A stretch of DNA of 64,000 bases. It comes from Zerene cesonia (lineage: Eukaryota; Arthropoda; Insecta; Lepidoptera; Pieridae). The notes beneath the pieces were generated by a model that was given only the letters and a program-made list of their open reading frames with translations, searched no databases and was not told the origin of the DNA. The stretch is from the NCBI RefSeq assembly GCF_012273895.1, contig NC_052116.1:124001-188000 (forward strand), given 5' to 3'. The position numbers and the translations under genes were made by a program. How positions within the stretch are numbered: the first letter of the stretch is position 1; every line of letters starts with the position of its first letter. Positions 59,701 to 64,000 of this stretch are shown here, piece by piece.

Positions 59701-60958
59701 CATAGTTACAATGCGTTTTCCCTGGTTATATAGGGAATACGAGTTTGAATGTAAAACGGGTTTTAATTGTCACACATACAATTTTGCGAACATTTAATAA
59801 TCTATTAATAGCAACTATGTAAGGCGTTTAACCTACTTATAGAAACATGAAAATTGAACGATAAATGAATCTGTAGATTCCTCGAATGCACATCAGAGCA
59901 GAAGCGTTACCGGATCGACGGCAATGATCTTGGCCCATATGTAGAGCATGGCCGGGCGGAGGTCGGGCGCGGAGGCCTGCAGCAGCTTGAGCATGTAGGG
60001 GAAGATGCCGACCGCCAGCACCGCGCGCACCGCCCAGCGGCCCAGCGCCAGGAAGCGGCACAGGATGTGCAGCGCGCGCACGCGGTGCAGCGTCGACAGC
60101 AGCACCTGCAGCACCATCGGCAGCTGCTCCGGCGGCGCGCGCGACACCGACCCTGCGGCACGCGATACATGTGTCACTGCGTGCGCGTGCGCGTGCGCGT
60201 GCGTGCGCGTGCGGCGGACACGTACACTTGCCCAGGTCGAGCCACAGCTGGAAGGCGGTGAGCTGGTCGCGGAAGAAGGGCGAGTGGCGGTAGGGCGGCG
60301 CGCGGTCGGCGAGCAGCGCGGGCAGCTGCGCCAGCGCCAGGTCCAGCGTGTGCTCCCACGCGGCCCACAGCGGGTGCCGCGCCAGCGACGGCAGCGCGGG
60401 CGACGACACCGGCGTGCAGTTGTACGACCTGCGGCACACCGGCGCGCACAGATACAGATACACCATACACTATACACTATACGCCAAGCGTGTGTCATGT
60501 GCACACACACATTTAAATAAGTATTCACTATTAGTCATGCCAGTTCAAAAACAGCCCATTGGATCTAGATCAAACAAACAACACGTGCAGCAGTGCTAAG
60601 AGTTACAGTTAGAAAAAGTACAGTACAACAGGTAAGAACATAAAATTGCAAAACTGATAATAAATCTAGCCAAAAAAATTACGAAACTTATAAACTGACA
60701 AACAGATTTTAATAATAAATTTATCGGTAAATCTTCATTATGTATTCATATTCGACCTAGACTATTTATAGTCACCTCATGATCCTGTCTGCGAGCAGGA
60801 AGTTTCTGCAGAGGCTGGCGGTGAGCAGGTCGGCGCGGAAAAGCTGTTGGAACAGCTCGGCCGGCAGCGAGCTCCACGCGATGGTGTCCGTGATCGCCGT
60901 GAAGATCCAGTTCAGCTCGCCCAGCATCGTGCGCCGGTCCGTCACCTGCCCGGGGATT
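50740..60958 (-). CDS. raptor: Raptor (TORC1 scaffold), exons 7-26
   Basis: Twenty exons in gene order: 60776-60958, 60226-60428, 59911-60152, 59498-59572, 58811-58891, 58127-58490, 57743-57821, 57360-57615, 56668-56782, 56311-56400, 56021-56227, 55699-55828, 55123-55269, 54940-55049, 53452-53532, 52543-52704, 52127-52313, 51790-51909, 51353-51481 and 50740-50806 (TGA). With exons 1-6 this gives exactly 1307 codons including the stop, against 1335 residues in human. The first exon completes the caspase-like region (GELNWIFTAITDTIAW). HEAT repeats follow (PEQLPMVLQVLLS, GIFPYMLKLLQ, CLEQLHEG, AHEKLAPLL), then a Ser/Pro-rich linker. The C-terminal WD40 propeller spans about residues 930-1306 (VVLFHPYEQHAAVASKDN, GCMDGTVRIYDTRK, EGFMGARIGPVSCLTFHP). 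Exon 17 contains a 60-N gap that keeps frame. Coding sequence is very GC-rich with Gly/Ala runs. Confidence 0.95.
51675..51785. repeat. Degenerate minisatellite (GGTGTAGGTGC-type units)
   Basis: About ten imperfect units of 9-12 bases, such as GGTGTAGATGT, GGTGTAGGTGC and GGTGTTGGTGC, fill the end of a raptor intron. They start a few bases beyond the donor of the 51790-51909 exon. Confidence 0.65.
53803..53984 (+). repeat. Interspersed repeat, retroposon-like 3' end
   Basis: Starts ACTAGCTGCACCCGGCAAACG and ends ACTGTGACACGAGAATTTTA. The end is shared with the repeat at 18769. It contains ATCAAAATCGGTCAAACGG. It lies in a raptor intron; no reading frame. Confidence 0.65.
54515..54544. repeat. 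7-bp microsatellite (CACGGTA)n
   Basis: Four tandem copies of a 7-base unit in a raptor intron. Confidence 0.8.
54883..54930. repeat. (TG)n / (CGTG)n run beside a raptor donor
   Basis: An interrupted TG run on the plus strand, which is CA-rich in the raptor transcript. It begins about 10 bases downstream of the donor of exon 54940-55049. Confidence 0.85.
56118..56177. other. Assembly gap (60 N) inside a raptor exon
   Basis: Sixty N within exon 56021-56227. The frames on both sides agree if the size is 60, suggesting that 20 residues are unknown. Confidence 0.97.
57058..57254 (+). repeat. Interspersed repeat, family A copy 5
   Basis: Full-length copy from ACTAGCTGCGCCACGCGG to a CATTTATAAGATTAGTAGCA end, followed by TAGGAAGTAGGATAGGA repeats like those after copy 3. 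It lies in a raptor intron. Confidence 0.8.
59155..59405. repeat. Repeat with a 73-nt tRNA-like core, copy 2
   Basis: The minus strand of 59171-59243 folds like a tRNA: a 7-bp acceptor (TCACGGG with CTCGTGA), a GCC/GGC D-stem, a T-arm GCGGG/CCCGC with TTCGAAT, and an anticodon stem TTGCT/GGCAA. The loop ACGGTTA lacks the invariant U33. The same sequence and its flank recur in decayed form at 31205-31445, so this is a repeat family and not a working tRNA gene. It lies in a raptor intron. Confidence 0.65.
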
Positions 60959-61102
60959 CTGGAACAGTGTTGCTTGTAATTAGTGCTGCTTTGTTACTTG
61001 TGAAACAAATTAACTGACCTGACATAACTCAAAACCGGATTCAATGCATTGGCGTTATACGTGTTCTGTTGATATTATAATAAAATATATGTACATCAGA
61101 GT

Positions 61103-61197
61103 TTTATCGTTTTTGTTTGTAAATGCGAAAATTTGTAAGGATGTGTGTGTGTTTGTTGCTCTTTCACGCAAAAACTACTGAACCGATTGCAATGAAA
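61103..61197 (-). repeat. Interspersed repeat, family A copy 6, 3' half only
   Basis: On the minus strand it begins TTTCATTGCAATCGGTTCAG directly at the gap and ends CGCATTTACAAAC. The 5' half is missing here but present at 41477-41574. Confidence 0.85.
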
Positions 61198-62197
61198 NNN
61201 NNNNNNNNNNNNNNNNNNNNNNNNNNNNNNNNNNNNNNNNNNNNNNNNNNNNNNNNNNNNNNNNNNNNNNNNNNNNNNNNNNNNNNNNNNNNNNNNNNNN
61301 NNNNNNNNNNNNNNNNNNNNNNNNNNNNNNNNNNNNNNNNNNNNNNNNNNNNNNNNNNNNNNNNNNNNNNNNNNNNNNNNNNNNNNNNNNNNNNNNNNNN
61401 NNNNNNNNNNNNNNNNNNNNNNNNNNNNNNNNNNNNNNNNNNNNNNNNNNNNNNNNNNNNNNNNNNNNNNNNNNNNNNNNNNNNNNNNNNNNNNNNNNNN
61501 NNNNNNNNNNNNNNNNNNNNNNNNNNNNNNNNNNNNNNNNNNNNNNNNNNNNNNNNNNNNNNNNNNNNNNNNNNNNNNNNNNNNNNNNNNNNNNNNNNNN
61601 NNNNNNNNNNNNNNNNNNNNNNNNNNNNNNNNNNNNNNNNNNNNNNNNNNNNNNNNNNNNNNNNNNNNNNNNNNNNNNNNNNNNNNNNNNNNNNNNNNNN
61701 NNNNNNNNNNNNNNNNNNNNNNNNNNNNNNNNNNNNNNNNNNNNNNNNNNNNNNNNNNNNNNNNNNNNNNNNNNNNNNNNNNNNNNNNNNNNNNNNNNNN
61801 NNNNNNNNNNNNNNNNNNNNNNNNNNNNNNNNNNNNNNNNNNNNNNNNNNNNNNNNNNNNNNNNNNNNNNNNNNNNNNNNNNNNNNNNNNNNNNNNNNNN
61901 NNNNNNNNNNNNNNNNNNNNNNNNNNNNNNNNNNNNNNNNNNNNNNNNNNNNNNNNNNNNNNNNNNNNNNNNNNNNNNNNNNNNNNNNNNNNNNNNNNNN
62001 NNNNNNNNNNNNNNNNNNNNNNNNNNNNNNNNNNNNNNNNNNNNNNNNNNNNNNNNNNNNNNNNNNNNNNNNNNNNNNNNNNNNNNNNNNNNNNNNNNNN
62101 NNNNNNNNNNNNNNNNNNNNNNNNNNNNNNNNNNNNNNNNNNNNNNNNNNNNNNNNNNNNNNNNNNNNNNNNNNNNNNNNNNNNNNNNNNNNNNNNN
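61198..62197. other. Assembly gap (1000 N)
   Basis: Exactly 1000 N between raptor exon 7 and the duplicated exons 5 and 4. Raptor exon 6 is expected inside this gap in the true sequence. Confidence 0.97.
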
Positions 62198-62631
62198 GAC
62201 ATGATAAAAATTTTGTGAAAGACTTACTTAAGACTTGATAATAGATTAAATCCTTGTGAACACAATCCACACACTTACACTATTCGCACTGTTTGTATGC
62301 ACTGTTCACCAAAGTACACTCACGCACTGTACCAAAAAGAGGATTCACACGCGAGGTTCGAGGCTACGAAGGACCAAAAAGAGGTTCTTATGTTTGATAT
62401 CACTCGAAGGACCAAAAAGAGGATGTATGGGCTGATAATACATACACTCTTGCTTGATATGATGTTCGTATATTGATATTTGATTTGATGATATAATGAT
62501 TAATGATATGATGATATATAACCCCGAGCGCCTTACACGAGTCGCTATTGCAGACTGACTTAATAAGTCATAAGTGAAGACAGTCGTGTAAAGCGCTGAA
62601 TCAGGATGTACGGCTAGCCCGTACATATTTT
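62198..62631 (-). mobile_element. Probable LTR retrotransposon end (BEL/Pao-like style)
   Basis: Read on the minus strand, it starts at a TGTACGGGCTAGCCGTACA palindrome, has GGTTATATATC (TATA-like), and carries CCTCTTTTTGGTCCTTCG three to four times. It continues into a leader-like region rich in GTGAACAGTGC and AGTGTAAGTGTGTGG, then meets the gap. It interrupts the raptor intron exactly where similarity to the left copy (41018) stops. The family name is a style judgement; no coding region is visible. Confidence 0.5.
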
Positions 62632-64000
62632 AACCAAAGAATCATACATAGTATGCAATTCAACTAAGAATAGAGAGTAAATGAATAAAAATTTTTCATT
62701 AGTACTTTATTTTATTCATTTCACTAATACTTAATTTTATTCAAAATCAAATTTAAATAAATTATTATCTTATTTTAAATTAATAATAGTAATAATTTCT
62801 TCACTAATAGTTGTCCCTCATCGCATAGGTACCTCGTAATCCCGCTCGTGCTGCTCAGCAAACTGCTTGAAGTTGTCGACGATGACGCCAGCGTTGGAGC
62901 AGTCGTACACGTAGAGGGAGGGCGCGCCCATCCACGTCTGCAGGTCGTACATCGACAGCGGGATGTACTGCGTGTACGCCTACATCATAAACCTTTGTTT
63001 AGTGTTAGGGCTAGAGTTAGTTTTGATTTAAATATTCTTGAACGCACATATCATTTTATATGTGAATATGAAATGAAATTGCATGTTATTTACATTGATT
63101 ATCATTCATTCTCAATTTTGATAATTTTAACACATTTTGTTGAAACACAGTTGAATATATTTTTTATGCATGTATATTTTCTTATGTTATATAATATTTT
63201 GATTGTTTATGAAGAATTTCTTTTAAATAAATGCGATATTCCAAGAAAATTTAAATTTATAGAAAGAATACATTGTAGGCCTCTTTTATTCTTGTACAAT
63301 GACTAGGTCCAAATGTCGATAAATGATAAATCCTAACGAACTTTGAATATTTTCAAATATCAACTTTATTTCATGGAAATACAGTTCATAGTTACAAAGC
63401 GAATGAATCGTCACCTTATTGAACACCCATATCTCGCCCTGGGTGGTGGGCTTGGGCACGCCGTGTCCGTTGTAGTGGAACAGCACGCGCTCCTCCTTCG
63501 CGTTGCGGCGCAGTGAGCAGCACAGCTTCTTAATCTGTCACATACGAACATATCTTGTTAGATCTTTGTATGATCATCATATTATGTTAAAAAAAAATTA
63601 TTCTTCTATCTCAATTTTCGGACATGGATTTAAAAAACACACATTTGTATAGACATCGTAAGGTGTTACGAAAACCTATCTATCTGAAAAAATGACATCA
63701 ATAATGCAATTATCAAAACAATTCCTTTAATTTTAGCATATTATATTGTATTAAATATATTCACATTACATAAATAAAAATAACGTAGCGATAAATATTT
63801 AAACAGATAATCTTTCGATATTTCTTATAATTCCATTAAGCAGGCAAAGAATGTTGCATAATTTTTTTATCATCTATGTACAAAATGATTTATATTTTTA
63901 TTTTATTCATTATTCGGCATTTAAATCTATTTGGGTTTCAAATTTATAAAAATATAAAATGCATTCACACACAACATATGTATTGAATGTCCTCACAAAA
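62631..64000 (-). repeat. raptor: Right arm of a 1.37-kb inverted duplication (raptor exons 5 and 4)
   Basis: Reverse complement of 39650-41018 with scattered intronic differences. It contains exon 5 (62833-62979) and exon 4 (63415-63534), both intact, in frame and with good splice sites, on the same strand as exons 7-26. So this copy, unlike the left one, is in the right orientation to be part of the working raptor gene. Earlier exons should lie beyond 64000. Confidence 0.93.

Noticed and set aside
1..64000. CRISPR arrays, operons, phage or toxin-antitoxin systems
   Set aside because: Searched by eye for regularly spaced repeats and bacterial gene packing. None is present; the DNA is eukaryotic.

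Overview
This window is nuclear DNA from an insect, most likely a moth or butterfly. The genes have many short exons with GT-AG introns. The introns are AT-rich, while many exons are strongly GC-rich. Several small interspersed repeats of a type I associate with Lepidoptera recur, and animal-only genes are present (raptor, tuberin, sulfamidase, VPS41, a POLN-like polymerase). There are no bacterial operons, CRISPR arrays or phage genes. The sequence is a draft scaffold: five gaps are exactly 1000 N, two are 10 N and one is 60 N.

Layout as given. 1-8.8 kb (+): 3' part of TSC2/gigas, including the complete Rap-GAP domain. 9.8-12 kb: probable gigas 3' UTR. 12.2 kb (-): mRpS33. 13.5-14.1 kb (+): an unrecognised 156-residue single-pass membrane protein. 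16.1-19.7 kb (-): sulfamidase (SGSH) exons 2-10. 21.5-22.7 kb (+): C-terminal half of a beta-1,4-GalNAc/Gal transferase. 24.5-32.0 kb (-): a 13-exon family-A DNA polymerase of POLN type. 32.6-35.9 kb (+): VPS41. 36.6-41.4 kb (+): raptor exons 1-6. 43.1-43.2 kb (-): SGSH exon 1. 43.5-44.2 kb (+): phosphomannomutase. 44.5-45.8 kb (-): an AUH/ECHDC2-type enoyl-CoA hydratase. 46.7-47.2 kb (+): TPRKB/Cgi121. 50.7-61.0 kb (-): raptor exons 7-26. 62.8-63.5 kb (-): a second copy of raptor exons 5 and 4.

The most important observation is that the order as printed is probably wrong. The contig at 21387-41574 (plus the scrap 41585-41794) interrupts SGSH between exon 1 and exon 2. It also carries the front of raptor on the strand opposite to the rest. 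If it is lifted out, turned over and placed to the right of 61197, four things are repaired together. SGSH exons 1 and 2 join in phase. Raptor exons 6 and 7 join in phase. A transposon-like inverted-repeat pair closes across one gap. The two halves of an interspersed repeat meet across the other. The piece at 62631-64000 is a slightly diverged copy of the end of that contig, already in the expected orientation, and a probable LTR retrotransposon interrupts it. The simplest reading is a misplaced alternative-haplotype contig.

Biologically, the window holds a negative regulator (TSC2) and a core subunit (raptor) of the TORC1 pathway within about 50 kb. It also holds genes linked to lysosomes and glycans: VPS41 of HOPS, SGSH, the glycosyltransferase and phosphomannomutase. 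Four gene pairs are arranged head to head and may share promoters: mRpS33/membrane protein, POLN/VPS41, SGSH/PMM and hydratase/TPRKB. I see no evidence for a wholly new molecular system. The oddities of real interest are the assembly rearrangement, an insect POLN-like polymerase with an unusual motif A, a hairpin over one of its splice acceptors, and a SINE-associated duplication of an SGSH splice donor.
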